Source: an uncultured Collinsella sp. (GTDB lineage Bacteria > Actinomycetota > Coriobacteriia > Coriobacteriales > Coriobacteriaceae). From it: 20,252 nt of DNA. Below are positions 1-7,121 of this stretch, piece by piece (the first letter of the stretch is position 1; every line of letters starts with the position of its first letter). The notes beneath the pieces were generated by a model. That model was not told the DNA's origin and did no database searches. It worked only from the letters and a program-made list of their open reading frames with translations. The DNA lies in contig CABRIB010000027.1 of assembly GCA_902470915.1 (NCBI GenBank), forward strand, positions 1-20,252, written 5' to 3'. A program made the position numbers and the translations under genes.

Positions 1-45
1 ACACAAGGAGTATCGTCGGCAGCGTCAGATGTGTATAAGAGACAG
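1..45 (+). other. Nextera/Tn5 library adapter, i5 side (not genomic)
   Basis: Positions 13-26 read TCGTCGGCAGCGTC and 27-45 read AGATGTGTATAAGAGACAG, the Nextera read-1 adapter followed by the 19-bp Tn5 mosaic end. The four bases before the index (ACAC) match the end of the P5 primer, and positions 5-12 (AAGGAGTA) are an i5 index, which I recall as index 507. This is synthetic sequence, and any reading frame that begins in it is an artefact. Confidence 0.99.
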
Positions 46-1087
46 GAGCCAGATCGACCCCATACTGCCCAGCAAGTTCAAGGACCGCTTCACGGTCCAA
101 AAAGGCGTCCGCCAGGCCCATCGCCGCATCGCATCGGCCCGCCTTAAGCAAAATCCGGGCCGCCCTCGGAACAAGTTCGGGGCGAACCTCGGCCACCAAC
201 TTACGCAAGCGCAAGCGTCCGTTATCCTCCGTGCCCAGACACGTAAAACTCCGCTCGGCGGGATCCAAGCCAAAGATCGGGTAGTCGCGTACAAAGTAGG
301 ACTGGTCGACCATCGACAGCCTCACCCCGCAAGCCTCGAGTTCTGCGATATTGCCCTCGCCCATCAAAACCATGAGACATGCCACGCAAAACAGCGCATT
401 ATTGTCGAGCGAAGCCAGATCGACAAGTGCCGCGCCATATACGTTGACAATCTCGTTTTCGAGCAGACCGGCTACGTCACCTTGGCCATACAGACCCGTC
501 TGCAATGCCGAGACGAGCTCGGGCACGCCCTGCGTGAGCTGATAGAAGTCGAGCGATGTGCTGATCGAAAACGCCGATGCCCACGCCGAATACTCATAGG
601 CATGCACCTTGAGCATCTGCGCATTGATCTTAACCGAATCGCCCAGCCCATGAATCAGCTGACGATTTGAAGGACGGCAGGAGATAAAGACCCCAACCCC
701 CATAGCGCGCAGGCCGCGAATCCTGTCGATGAGGTCTTCGGTATCGTGCTGATCGAGGTTTGGCACATTATCAATCGCGATAAGGGAGTGCGGTTTGTCT
801 TTGAGTTCTTCGGTAACCACCTCGAGCTGCATAAACACCTCGCGCCCAATGGCGCGATCGGCCTCGATAATCCGCACGGGGCCTCGCGTTGGGTCGCATT
901 TAACCTCATGGGTGTACTGCAGCAGCACCGAGGTCTTCCCAAACCCGTCGGGCGCATAAAGAACCACGATGCCGGCCTTTCGGCCCTTGGCGATAAGCTC
1001 ATTCATCAAGCGTTCGCGTCGCACCATATAGCCTCCGCCCAGCGGCATCAGCTCGAGGTCGTCTATACTGTCCAAATCGTTTACCAT
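46..1087 (-). CDS. MalT-like STAND P-loop ATPase regulator, N-terminal part (3' truncated)
   Basis: An uninterrupted minus-strand frame starts with ATG at 1087 and runs about 347 codons into the adapter, so the C-terminus is missing because the fragment ends. A GAGGAG ribosome site lies about 5 bases upstream of the start. Residues 45-53 (APDGFGKTS) form a Walker A loop of the MalT/LuxR-type STAND class. Residues 101-108 (SLIAIDNV) fit Walker B, and a following GVFISCRPS stretch resembles the sensor strand. After that comes a helical region rich in Leu and Ala, as expected for winged-helix and TPR-like repeats. Full-length relatives usually end in a LuxR-type helix-turn-helix, which would lie beyond the contig. 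Its role as an ATP-dependent transcription activator is inferred from the family, and its inducer and targets are unknown. Another STAND or AAA-type ATPase without DNA binding remains possible. Confidence 0.75.
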
Positions 1088-1475
1088 GCCCGCTCCTCAA
1101 GTCGACCGTATGGACACTGTAGCCGCAAGACCATACAAGCCGCGCTATGAATAGAGCGACCTTGTGTTTTAGGTTGTCTTTTGGTACGCAAGCGGCAAGT
1201 TTTTGTACAGCGAGGGCCGATTGTTATTAATCCCCCGACTAATCGGTCTTTAAGCAGGTAAATGAGCTTGTCAGCTTGTCCCATCTAAGCGGCAGTGTAA
1301 CGCAGATGAACAAGGTCCAGCCATGTCATTCAACTCGCCTAGCACCCGCTACCGTCTACGACCTTCTAGTGGCATTTTTGCATAGAATCTGATATGGAAT
1401 GAATCAAGCTGTTGGACATCCGGTATTCGTCAAGCTTACGGCAAGTTTTTGGTCAAGTGGGCGGAAAGGGATAGC
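1088..1475. other. Intergenic stretch upstream of the STAND gene
   Basis: I see no convincing gene in these 388 bases; the short open frames lack ribosome sites and protein-like composition. A weak minus-strand promoter candidate has TTGATT (1402-1407) and TATGCA (1379-1384) 17 bases apart, but it lies far upstream of the start at 1087. A 13-base sequence CGGCAAGTTTTTG occurs twice, at 1193-1205 and 1439-1451. A small hairpin CCGA-CTAA-TCGG is at 1235-1246. The length and lower GC content would suit a regulated promoter region for the STAND gene. Confidence 0.4.
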
Positions 1476-1504
1476 AAAAAGGCCCCCGCAAAGCGGAGGC
1501 CTTA
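1476..1504 (-). terminator. Rho-independent terminator after nagB
   Basis: On the minus strand an 11-bp stem, AAGGCCTCCGC pairing with GCGGGGGCCTT (one G-U pair), closes a 3-base loop and runs into five T residues. It begins 31 bases after the nagB stop codon. Confidence 0.9.
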
Positions 1505-1535
1505 GGCAGGGTTATGTCGAGCTGCGGGATTCGCG

Positions 1536-2264
1536 CTACTCGCAGAGCGAAAGAGCGGCCTCGTCGGCAACGACAACGCAGTTGGTGTGCAGCTGCAGGA
1601 TCGAAGCCGGGCACTCGGGTGTAACCGGACCATAGCACATGTCATGCACAGCCTGAGCCTTGGCCTCGCCGTTGGCGACGACCAGGATCATGCGGGCATA
1701 CATGATGGTCTGGGTACCCATGGTGTAGGCCTGACGGGGAACATCGTCGATGCTGTCGAACAGGCGGCTGTTGGCCTGAATGGTGCTCTCGGTGAGGTCG
1801 ACGCAGTGCGTGCCCTTGGAGAAGTGGTCATCGGGCTCGTTGAAGCCGATGTGGCCGTTGTTGCCAACGCCGAGCAGCTGCAGATCCGGGTAACCGGCGG
1901 CGGCGACAATCTTGTCGTACTCAGAGCAGGCAGCGGCGGCGTCGGGGTTGGAGCCATCGGGCACATGCGTGTTGTTCAGGTCGATGTTGATGTGATCGAA
2001 GAAGTTCTCACGCATAAAGTAGTGATAGCTCTGGGGATCGTCGTGCGAAAGGCCACGATACTCGTCCAGGTTATAGGTGCTGACCTCGGCAAAGTCGACG
2101 TCGCCCTTCTCGTACCAAGCAGCGAGCTGCTTGTAGGCACCGATCGGGGTGGAGCCGGTGGCAAGGCCCAGTACACAGTCGGGCTTGAGGATAACCTGGG
2201 CCGAGATGATATTGGCGGCCTTGCGGCTCATATCCTCGTAGTCTTTAGCTTTAATGATCTTCAT
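1536..2264 (-). CDS. nagB: Glucosamine-6-phosphate deaminase
   Basis: This 242-residue cytoplasmic enzyme converts glucosamine-6-phosphate to fructose-6-phosphate and ammonia, the step that brings amino sugars into glycolysis. The length fits the short NagB form found in Gram-positive bacteria. Visible signatures are the phosphate-binding loop LGLATGSTPIGAY near residue 38, the YNLDEY motif, and the active-site segment GVGNNGHIGFNEP, which carries the catalytic Asp/His region. The frame stays open upstream to 2615. I chose the ATG at 2264 because AAGGA lies 7 bases before it and the protein starts like the family (MKIIKAKDYEDMS). It is followed by a strong terminator. The EIIA gene lies 271 bases upstream on the same strand, with a hairpin between, so nagB may be read from its own promoter or by read-through. 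Confidence 0.97.
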   Translation of the reverse strand: MKIIKAKDYEDMSRKAANIISAQVILKPDCVLGLATGSTPIGAYKQLAAWYEKGDVDFAEVSTYNLDEYRGLSHDDPQSYHYFMRENFFDHINIDLNNTHVPDGSNPDAAAACSEYDKIVAAAGYPDLQLLGVGNNGHIGFNEPDDHFSKGTHCVDLTESTIQANSRLFDSIDDVPRQAYTMGTQTIMYARMILVVANGEAKAQAVHDMCYGPVTPECPASILQLHTNCVVVADEAALSLCE

Positions 2265-2461
2265 TACGCGTCCTTTCTCGTACAAGAGAGGCAAGGCTCC
2301 CTTACAAGCACTTGCCCGCGGCCCGCGTCGGCCGCAACCAACGTGTGCGGCCACCAGGGCGAGGTCGCGTAATGTATGTGTCTCGTGTCTAACCGCGTCG
2401 AGGCCCCTGCCCGTCCACGGTGACCCAAAGCTGTTTAGCCTCGGACAAATCCCATCTTGCC

Positions 2462-2495
2462 ACGGAGGGCGTCCTCTTTCAAGGGCGCCCTCCGT
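2462..2495 (-). other. Stem-loop without T-run between EIIA and nagB
   Basis: Ten bases, ACGGAGGGCG at 2462-2471, pair perfectly with CGCCCTCCGT at 2486-2495 around a 14-base loop. Neither strand has a T-run after the stem, so it is not a classical terminator. It begins about 40 bases after the EIIA stop and could be a transcript-stabilising or attenuating hairpin between EIIA and nagB. The remaining bases of this 271-base gap show no gene, and I could not pick out a convincing nagB promoter. Confidence 0.6.
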
Positions 2496-2535
2496 AAACG
2501 TGTTTGAATTGTAGGCTAATGGCCACGTGCACTTG

Positions 2536-3033
2536 CTAGCGCTCGCGAGCAACGATGAGTTGGTCCATCTCTTCGACATGCACACCAACGGAGCCCTTGA
2601 TGCTTGAGAACTCAACGGAGTTGCACACCAAGATGGGAACCGTCACATCGTAGCCCTCGGCAGCAATTGCCTCGCGATCGAACTCAATGAGTACATCGCC
2701 CTTATGGACGATGTCACCCACTTGCGCATGTACGGTAAAGTGCTTGCCCTCGAGCTGAACAGTGTCCAAACCAACGTGGATGAGCACGTCCAAGCCATCG
2801 ACCGTGTTAAGCGCAACGGCGTGTCCCGTGGGAAAAATGGCCTCGACCTTGGCGTCAGCCGGTGCAATCACACGCGTTCCGGTGGGCTGAATCGCCACGC
2901 CCTGGCCCAAAAGGCCGGTGGCAAACGTCTGGTCATTGACCTCGGAAAGCGGAATGACGTCGCCCGAGATGGGAGCATCCAGCGTAAGGACTCGACCACG
3001 CATACCAAAAGACCTTAGGACTTTAGTGAACAT
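2536..3033 (-). CDS. crr: PTS glucose-type EIIA component (single-domain)
   Basis: This 165-residue protein is a stand-alone EIIA of the glucose/GlcNAc family, close in length to E. coli Crr (169 residues). It passes phosphate from HPr to an EIIB domain during sugar uptake. The core runs from about residue 20 (APISGDVIPLSEVND) to residue 150. His71 in IFPTGHAVAL and His86 in VLIHVGLDTV match the two conserved active-site histidines, and His86 is the expected phosphorylated one. The start at 3033 has a G-rich ribosome site (GAGGGGGA). An ATG at 3054 lacks a good site, and one at 3003 would remove the N-terminal segment. Placement between glmM and nagB suggests a link to amino-sugar or glucose uptake, which is an inference. 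No EIIB or EIIC partner lies in the window. Confidence 0.92.
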   Translation of the reverse strand: MFTKVLRSFGMRGRVLTLDAPISGDVIPLSEVNDQTFATGLLGQGVAIQPTGTRVIAPADAKVEAIFPTGHAVALNTVDGLDVLIHVGLDTVQLEGKHFTVHAQVGDIVHKGDVLIEFDREAIAAEGYDVTVPILVCNSVEFSSIKGSVGVHVEEMDQLIVARER

Positions 3034-3062
3034 GCTCCCCCTCGGACATACCAATCAATCAA

Positions 3063-3091
3063 AATAACCTTAACAGTTTACCACTTGGCAA
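3063..3091 (-). promoter_or_regulatory. Candidate promoter for the EIIA gene
   Basis: In the 71-base gap after glmM, the minus strand shows a -35-like TTGCCA (3086-3091) and a poor -10 GTTATT (3063-3068) exactly 17 bases apart. The -35 match is good and the -10 match is weak. Read-through from glmM is the alternative. Confidence 0.35.
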
Positions 3092-3104
3092 CGGTTTTTG
3101 ACCA

Positions 3105-4442
3105 TTAGGGAAGTTCGCGCTTGACAACCTCGACGATGTCGTCAACAACGCGCTGGGTCAGCTCGTGCGTCTCAGCCTCGGCCATCACACGGACCAGCGG
3201 CTCGGTACCGCTCGGGCGCACCAGAATGCGGCCGCGGCCGTCAAGCTCCTTCTCGGCAGCAGCGACGGCATCCCAGATGGGCTGGCAATCGTCCAGGCCG
3301 GCCTTGTTGTCGGAATGCACGTTGACGAGTACCTGCGGGTACTTCTTCATGATGCCGGCAAGATCGGTGAGGGTGCGTCCGGTGCGCTTGAGCACGGCCA
3401 GCAGCTGCAGAGCCGTCACCAAGCCGTCGCCGGTGGTGTTGTGCTCCAGGAAGATGATGTGACCGGACTGCTCGCCGCCGATGACAGCACCGTCCGCGAG
3501 CATGCGCTCCAGAACGTAGCGGTCGCCCACGGCGGTCTGAACCATCTCGAAGCCCTGCTCCTTCATAGCGATGGAGAAGCCCAGGTTGCACATGACGGTC
3601 GAGACGATCTCGGAGTTGGCGAGCTTGCCACGAGCGGCGAGGTCGGAACCGCAGATAGCCAGGATGTAGTCACCGTCGATCTCATTGCCCTCGCTGTCCA
3701 CGAACAGTACGCGGTCGGCGTCGCCGTCGTGGGCCAGGCCGATGTCGGCATGGGTGCGCAGCACGAGCTCGCGCAGGGGCTCAAGATGGGTGGAGCCGCA
3801 CTCAACGTTGATGTCGGTGCCGCAGTAATCGGTGTTGATGGCATGGACCGTGGCACCCAGGCGCTGCAGCGCGGCGGGCGTAGTCTGGCAGGAAGCACCG
3901 TGACCGCAGTCGACGGCAACGACCAGGCCGTCGAGCCTCAGGCCATCAAGCGTATCGATGGCGTGGTCGACGTATGACTTGCGAGCGTCCTTCATCTTGA
4001 TGATGTGGCCCACGCCGGCACCGGTCGGCAGCGTGTCGGCAGCCATGGCTTCCTCGGACATGACCCAGGCGCTGATCTCTTCCTCGACCGCGTCGGGAAG
4101 CTTCATGCCCTTGCGGCTAAAGAACTTGATGCCGTTGAACTCCGGCGGATTATGCGAAGCGGAGATGACGATGCCGCCATCGAGCTCGTTTTGGACGGTG
4201 AGCAGCGCCACGGCCGGCGTAGGAATGACGCCGCAGCAGTGTGGGCGGCCGCCCTCGGCCATAATGCCGGCGGTCAGAGCGCTCTCGAGCATAGTGCCCG
4301 AAAGGCGCGTGTCACGGCCGATGCAGATGTCCGGACCAAGAAACTTGGTCGCCGCGCGGCCCAGGCGAAACGCGAGGTCGCACGAAAGATCGGCGTTGGC
4401 GACGCCACGAACGCCGTCGGTACCGAAGATGTTCTGGGGCAT
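3105..4442 (-). CDS. glmM: Phosphoglucosamine mutase
   Basis: GlmM (445 residues, normal length) interconverts glucosamine-6-phosphate and glucosamine-1-phosphate, the second step toward UDP-GlcNAc and peptidoglycan. The N-terminus starts with the family pattern NIFGTDGVRG. The phosphoserine loop ISASHNP puts the catalytic Ser at residue 96. The Mg-binding loop DGDADR is at 239-244, the sugar-binding loop GGEQSGH at 322-328, and the phosphate-binding RPSGTEP at 409-415. All key residues are present. An AGGAG ribosome site precedes the ATG at 4442 by 8 bases. The gene follows rplM-rpsI, an order typical of actinobacteria, but a strong terminator stands between rpsI and glmM. It therefore probably has a separate promoter within 4443-4491, where I see only weak matches. 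With nagB downstream, it competes for the same substrate. Confidence 0.98.
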   Translation of the reverse strand: MPQNIFGTDGVRGVANADLSCDLAFRLGRAATKFLGPDICIGRDTRLSGTMLESALTAGIMAEGGRPHCCGVIPTPAVALLTVQNELDGGIVISASHNPPEFNGIKFFSRKGMKLPDAVEEEISAWVMSEEAMAADTLPTGAGVGHIIKMKDARKSYVDHAIDTLDGLRLDGLVVAVDCGHGASCQTTPAALQRLGATVHAINTDYCGTDINVECGSTHLEPLRELVLRTHADIGLAHDGDADRVLFVDSEGNEIDGDYILAICGSDLAARGKLANSEIVSTVMCNLGFSIAMKEQGFEMVQTAVGDRYVLERMLADGAVIGGEQSGHIIFLEHNTTGDGLVTALQLLAVLKRTGRTLTDLAGIMKKYPQVLVNVHSDNKAGLDDCQPIWDAVAAAEKELDGRGRILVRPSGTEPLVRVMAEAETHELTQRVVDDIVEVVKRELP

Positions 4443-4491
4443 AGGATCGCTCCTTCCCTAGCAGGCGATATGCAACCGCCCGCCCTAGTCG

Positions 4492-4535
4492 AAAAAGAAA
4501 AGCGGGACCCGCCGAGGAATCGGCAGGCCCCGCTT
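4492..4535 (-). terminator. Rho-independent terminator of the rplM-rpsI operon
   Basis: On the minus strand a 16-bp stem, beginning AAGCGGGGCC and ending GGTCCCGCTT with two wobble or near pairs, closes a TTCC loop. It is followed by a T-rich tail (TTCTTTTT). It starts about 30 bases after the rpsI stop. Confidence 0.95.
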
Positions 4536-4565
4536 GTACATTGTATCTCGAAAGGAGATAAAACC

Positions 4566-4961
<396 letters not shown>

Positions 4962-4963
4962 CT

Positions 4964-5407
4964 TTAAGCCTCCAGCTCAATCTTCGTGGGGTTCTGGGCA
5001 GCATGCGGATGCTCGGCACCAGCGTAGACCTTAAGCTTGGTCATCTGGGCACGGCCGAGGGTGGTCTTGGGCAGCATACCGCGAACGGCGCGCTCGATGA
5101 CCTTCTCCGGGTGCTTCTCCATAGCCTGGCGGAAGCTCTCAGCCTTGAGGCCGCCGTTGTAGCCGCTGTGGCGATAATAGGTCTTCGTGTCGGCCTTGTT
5201 ACCGGTAAGCTGGACCTTATCGGCGTTGATGACGACAACGAAGTCGCCGCAGTCGCTGTTGGGCGTGAACTGGGGCTTGTTCTTACCGCGCAGGATCATT
5301 GCGATCTGGGTGGCAAGACGGCCCAGGACAGCACCATCGGCGTCGACGAGAACCCAGTTGCGCTGGACCTCGCCCTGCTTGGCGTAGTGAGTCGATTTCG
5401 AAATCAC
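4964..5407 (-). CDS. rplM: 50S ribosomal protein L13
   Basis: L13 (uL13), 147 residues, is an early assembly protein of the large subunit. It shows the conserved N-terminal segment WVLVDADGAVLGRLATQIA, then LRGKNKPQFTPNSDCGDFVVVINADKV and the YYRHSGYNGGLK motif. The start codon is GTG at 5407, with a strong GGAGGAG site 5 bases upstream. The nearby upstream ATG (5421) is out of frame and ends in TGA within six codons. The gene leads the rplM-rpsI operon, with a clear promoter at 5474-5501 and a leader of roughly 60 bases. Confidence 0.99.
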   Translation of the reverse strand: MISKSTHYAKQGEVQRNWVLVDADGAVLGRLATQIAMILRGKNKPQFTPNSDCGDFVVVINADKVQLTGNKADTKTYYRHSGYNGGLKAESFRQAMEKHPEKVIERAVRGMLPKTTLGRAQMTKLKVYAGAEHPHAAQNPTKIELEA

Positions 5408-5473
5408 TTAGACTCCTCCATGTACAGTACGTGTTGTTACAGAGATTCACGGGGCTCTGCAAGTAACCCGTCC

Positions 5474-5501
5474 ATATTACCCCGCTTGCCGTACGAGTCA
5501 A
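5474..5501 (-). promoter_or_regulatory. Promoter of the rplM-rpsI operon
   Basis: On the minus strand a -35 TTGACT (5496-5501) and a -10 TAATAT (5474-5479) are 16 bases apart, a good housekeeping-sigma match. The predicted start near 5467 leaves a leader of about 60 bases. That leader contains a small hairpin, CAGAG pairing with CTCTG within 5440-5461. Ribosomal-protein leaders are often autoregulated, but no known L13 leader motif is recognised here. Confidence 0.75.
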
Positions 5502-5564
5502 CAGGTATTTTGGCTCCGACCAGAGTTTCTGCACATGTCATCCACGAGCCGTGACGTTGCAGCG

Positions 5565-6443
5565 CTAGCGCTCGACAAATGCCTCGATATCTCCCAGCAA
5601 GCGCTTTGCCTCCTGGCGGCCCTGGATATACAGGTCGAGAAGCTTGGCCGGATCATGCTCGACATGGCCGACCTCGACCGGCTTTTGCGGAGCGATGACC
5701 AGCGCGCGACCCTCGCGCTCATACTTCCACAGGTGCATGCGCTGGAGGTTATAGCGGTCGTGGCGTGTCTCGATAGCCTCGAGCAGATAGGGGTAGTCGG
5801 CATAGCGCGCACGCGCCGCCGGCAAAAACTCGTAGGGCTTTTTCTCATACGAGCGGTCCTGGGTGACGATGACGACCGCACGGTCGAAGCCCGCCTCCTC
5901 AAGCACATGCTCGATAGGAACCGAATCAGCCACGCCGCCGTCGACGTATTTGTGCCCGTCAATCTCGACCGGCGGCGTCACCAGCGGCAGCGACGTCGAT
6001 GCGCGCACGGCGTCGAGATCGAGCACGGCGCTTTTGACCGGGAGGTACGTGGCGGTTCCAAAGAGCATGTCCGTCGCGACGGCGTACATCTCGATGGGGC
6101 TCGCGTCGAACGTCTCGTTGTCAAAGGGATCCAGGCGGTCTTGGACGTCGTTAAAGATAAAGTCGTAACCCACAATAGAGCCCGTGGACGCAAACGATGC
6201 GGCGCCCATGAAGCGGCTATCGTTGCAGAAAGCCAGGTTGATGCGGTTAGCACGGCCGATCTGGTGCGACTTGTAGTTCACGCCGTTAAGGGCGCCGGCC
6301 GATACACCGTAGACAGCCGGAATCTCGACGCCAGCCTCCATGAGAACGTCGAGCACGCCCGCGGTAAATTGTCCGCGGAAGCTGCCGCCCTCCAAGACGA
6401 GCGCGACCTTGCCGGCGTTCTTTGCCTTATCTTCTGCAGTCAT
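5565..6443 (-). CDS. Patatin-like phospholipase family protein
   Basis: This 292-residue protein has the full catalytic set of the patatin/RssA-type acyl hydrolases: the oxyanion loop LEGGSFRGQF near residues 17-26, the nucleophile motif GVSAG with Ser48, and the DGG motif with Asp168 that completes the Ser-Asp dyad. The layout (short N-terminus, then C-terminal helices) resembles the bacterial YjjU subgroup. There is no signal peptide, so it is probably cytoplasmic or loosely membrane-associated. Its substrate, phospholipid or another ester, cannot be told from the sequence. An AGGAGGT ribosome site sits just before the ATG at 6443. It ends 63 bases before the rplM promoter with no clear terminator, so its transcript may run into the ribosomal operon. 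Confidence 0.9.
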   Translation of the reverse strand: MTAEDKAKNAGKVALVLEGGSFRGQFTAGVLDVLMEAGVEIPAVYGVSAGALNGVNYKSHQIGRANRINLAFCNDSRFMGAASFASTGSIVGYDFIFNDVQDRLDPFDNETFDASPIEMYAVATDMLFGTATYLPVKSAVLDLDAVRASTSLPLVTPPVEIDGHKYVDGGVADSVPIEHVLEEAGFDRAVVIVTQDRSYEKKPYEFLPAARARYADYPYLLEAIETRHDRYNLQRMHLWKYEREGRALVIAPQKPVEVGHVEHDPAKLLDLYIQGRQEAKRLLGDIEAFVER

Positions 6444-6530
6444 ATTGACCTCCTGCGATTGCGTTTTGGCCTTCTTCTACCCAGTTTTGGGATGGAGGGC
6501 GCGCAGGTTTTTCGAGGCGGCAGGTGAAGC

Positions 6531-6798
6531 GGAAAGTGCGTCCCGGTCTGAGCGCGGATTCTGGGATGCGCTTTCCGTTTGGACCGCCGTTGGGAAAGCG
6601 CGACCCGTTCTGAGCGCGGATTCCGGGATGAACTTTCCGCTTGAGGCGTCTTCCGGAAAATGAATCCCATTCCGAGCGTCGATTCCGGGATGCAGTTTCC
6701 GCTTGAGGCGTCATCCGGAAACTACGCCCCAGCCTGAGCGCGGATTCCGGGATGGGCTTTCCGCCTGGGCTGCCATTGGGAAAGCGCGTCCCACTCTG
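6531..6798. repeat. 62-bp imperfect tandem repeat array (4 units plus a partial fifth)
   Basis: Units start at 6531, 6593, 6655, 6717 and 6779, an exact 62-base period; the last stops after about 20 bases. Each unit begins GGAAA, contains the conserved block TGAGCGCGGATTCCGGGATG (small variations) and then TTTCCG. The 14-base left arm (GGAAA...CCC) and right arm (GGGAT...TTTCC) are complementary within a unit. They are also complementary between one unit's right arm and the next unit's left arm, about 12 of 14 for units 1-2 and 4-5. The period is not a multiple of 3, so the open frames across it are not real repeats at the protein level. A degenerate similar stretch lies at about 6480-6530. 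Confidence 0.9.
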
Positions 6799-6808
6799 CG
6801 TCACTGAG

Positions 6809-6855
6809 GCGTTTGCTTAACGCCCGCGCCCTGCATAGAGTTCGATTCTCCGCGG
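6809..6855 (+). repeat. 47-bp repeat, copy 1, with a T-arm-like core
   Basis: This copy matches 7019-7065 at 46 of 47 positions (C at 6824 versus T at 7034). It opens with a hairpin, GGCGTT-TGCTT-AACGCC, that starts one base earlier. It ends in GAGTTCGATTCTCCGCGG, of which 17 bases are identical to the tmRNA 3' T-arm region but on the opposite strand. A further stem, CCCGCG with CGCGGG, flanks that core. Confidence 0.85.
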
Positions 6856-7018
6856 GCGGGGGAATCCGTTGGTGCGGGGCATGGCTAGCTGAAATACCAT
6901 CAGCAGCACATCTGTTTTGGGTTGGGGCTTTGCGCGGAGAATCCGCGTATTTGCTTCGCAAATCCGCACCGGCTTCGGCCGCCTGCCGGCGTCCTCGCCC
7001 GCTCGCTACAAACGCTTC
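6856..7018. other. Gene-free spacer with small palindromes
   Basis: No protein gene is supported between the two 47-bp copies. The stretch holds CGCGG-AGAAT-CCGCG at about 6935-6949, whose first 11 bases repeat the minus-end sequence of the tmRNA gene in direct orientation. Two look-alike hairpins with TTC loops are also present: ATTTGC-TTC-GCAAAT near 6949-6963 and AAACGC-TTC-GCGTTT near 7010-7024. The whole 6444-7121 interval is repeat-derived. Confidence 0.6.
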
Positions 7019-7065
7019 GCGTTTGCTTAACGCTCGCGCCCTGCATAGAGTTCGATTCTCCGCGG
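7019..7065 (+). repeat. 47-bp repeat, copy 2, with a T-arm-like core
   Basis: This is the second copy of the 6809-6855 repeat, exactly 210 bases downstream. Its GATTCTCCGCG core faces CGCGGAGAATC in the 3' end of the tmRNA gene at 7131-7141, so the tmRNA terminator sits inside an inverted repeat. Copy 1 has the same facing arrangement with 6935-6945. Confidence 0.85.
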
Positions 7066-7075
7066 TACGGACTAG

Positions 7076-7113
7076 AAATAAAAAGGCAGGTAGATATACA
7101 TATCTACCTGCCT
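7076..7113 (-). terminator. Rho-independent terminator of tmRNA
   Basis: A perfect 14-bp stem, AGGCAGGTAGATAT pairing with ATATCTACCTGCCT (7084-7113), is followed on the minus strand by TTTTTATTT. It begins 8 bases after the mature tmRNA 3' end. Confidence 0.96.
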
Positions 7114-7121
7114 GTTACATA

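Noticed and set aside
29..670. Plus-strand 213-codon open frame starting MCIRDR
   Set aside because: Its start lies in the Nextera adapter and it is antisense to the STAND ATPase gene; MCIRDR is the adapter translated.
1587..2372. 261-codon plus-strand frame antisense to nagB
   Set aside because: It is a shadow of nagB, repetitive in Val/Gly, with no recognisable domain.
2265..2535. Riboswitch (glmS-like) upstream of nagB
   Set aside because: Only one simple hairpin is visible. No conserved ribozyme or riboswitch core could be recognised.
6531..6798. CRISPR array
   Set aside because: There are no unique spacers: the whole 62-base unit is semi-conserved. No cas genes are present.
6427..6804. 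Minus-strand frame with repeated arginine-rich peptides over the 62-bp array
   Set aside because: The 62-base period shifts frame between units, there is no ribosome site, and the composition is not protein-like. The repeats are conserved as DNA, not as protein.
6809..7065. tRNA genes suggested by the TTCGATT T-loop sequences in the 47-bp repeats
   Set aside because: Only a T-arm-like core is present. The 5-bp T stem is broken, and no acceptor, D or anticodon arm can be built upstream.
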